The notes under the pieces are model-generated. The model had not been told where the DNA came from, did not search any database, and saw nothing but the letters and a program-made list of their open reading frames with translations. This document shows positions 22,090 through 22,137 of a stretch of 22,137 bases of DNA, piece by piece; position 1 is the first letter of the stretch, and every line of letters begins with the position of its first letter. Source of the stretch: a virus; the IMG/VR virus record IMGVR_UViG_3300037088_000067, positions 1 to 22,137 of that record; one strand, given 5' to 3'. The position numbers and the translations under genes were made by a program.

Positions 22090-22137
22090 ATATTATTATT
22101 TATAATCTCACCAATTTTGCATGAATAAAGAAATGAT

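Overview
The window is a stretch of the late (packaging, head and tail) module of a tailed, siphovirus-like phage or prophage with HK97-type head genes. All credible genes lie on the minus strand, so the functional order runs from right (about 22.1 kb) to left (1). A Bacteroidota host is suggested by three things. Start sites are preceded by A-rich tracts rather than strong Shine-Dalgarno sequences. Two promoter candidates resemble the Bacteroidetes TTTG / TAnnTTTG type. The N-termini MKKIFLILLFLFSISLFGQ and MKKYLLLLVLLVVLISC look like Bacteroidota export signals. No integrase, replication, lysis or repressor gene is visible, so I cannot say whether this is an integrated prophage.

Right to left, the packaging genes come first: P27-type small terminase (22089-21631), a small lipoprotein gene with its own promoter candidate (21563-21264), then the large terminase (21264-19708). 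In related phages the portal usually follows directly. Here about 5.5 kb (19711-14281) of accessory genes intervenes, many joined by ATGA stop/start overlaps: a polysaccharide-deacetylase-like protein, a 52-nt tRNA-like element, a PP-loop ATPase with QueC-like cysteines, a two-helix membrane peptide, a second deacetylase-like paralogue, a small Rossmann methyltransferase-like protein, a small SH3-like protein, a GNAT-like acyltransferase, an unknown 77-aa protein, a family-2 glycosyltransferase and an unknown 83-aa protein. The content resembles surface-glycan biosynthesis and is the most unusual part of the window.

A 110-bp non-coding gap with two inverted repeats and a -7-like box (14171-14280) then precedes the standard head genes: portal, prohead protease, HK97-fold major capsid protein (followed by two mutually exclusive GC-rich hairpins), a Pro/Lys-tailed 93-aa protein, gp6-like connector, head-closure protein, gp10-like protein and tail terminator. 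The tail genes follow: two paralogous tail-tube proteins, a tail-assembly chaperone pair joined by a -1 frameshift at a run of nine A, a 1173-aa tape measure with 63-residue repeats, a 728-aa tail-tip candidate, and an S74-type fibre that unexpectedly carries a signal peptide. A further gene probably begins at the extreme left edge.

Coding density is very high. There is no gene-free stretch longer than about 110 bases, and no convincing plus-strand gene, CRISPR array, insertion sequence or canonical tRNA.
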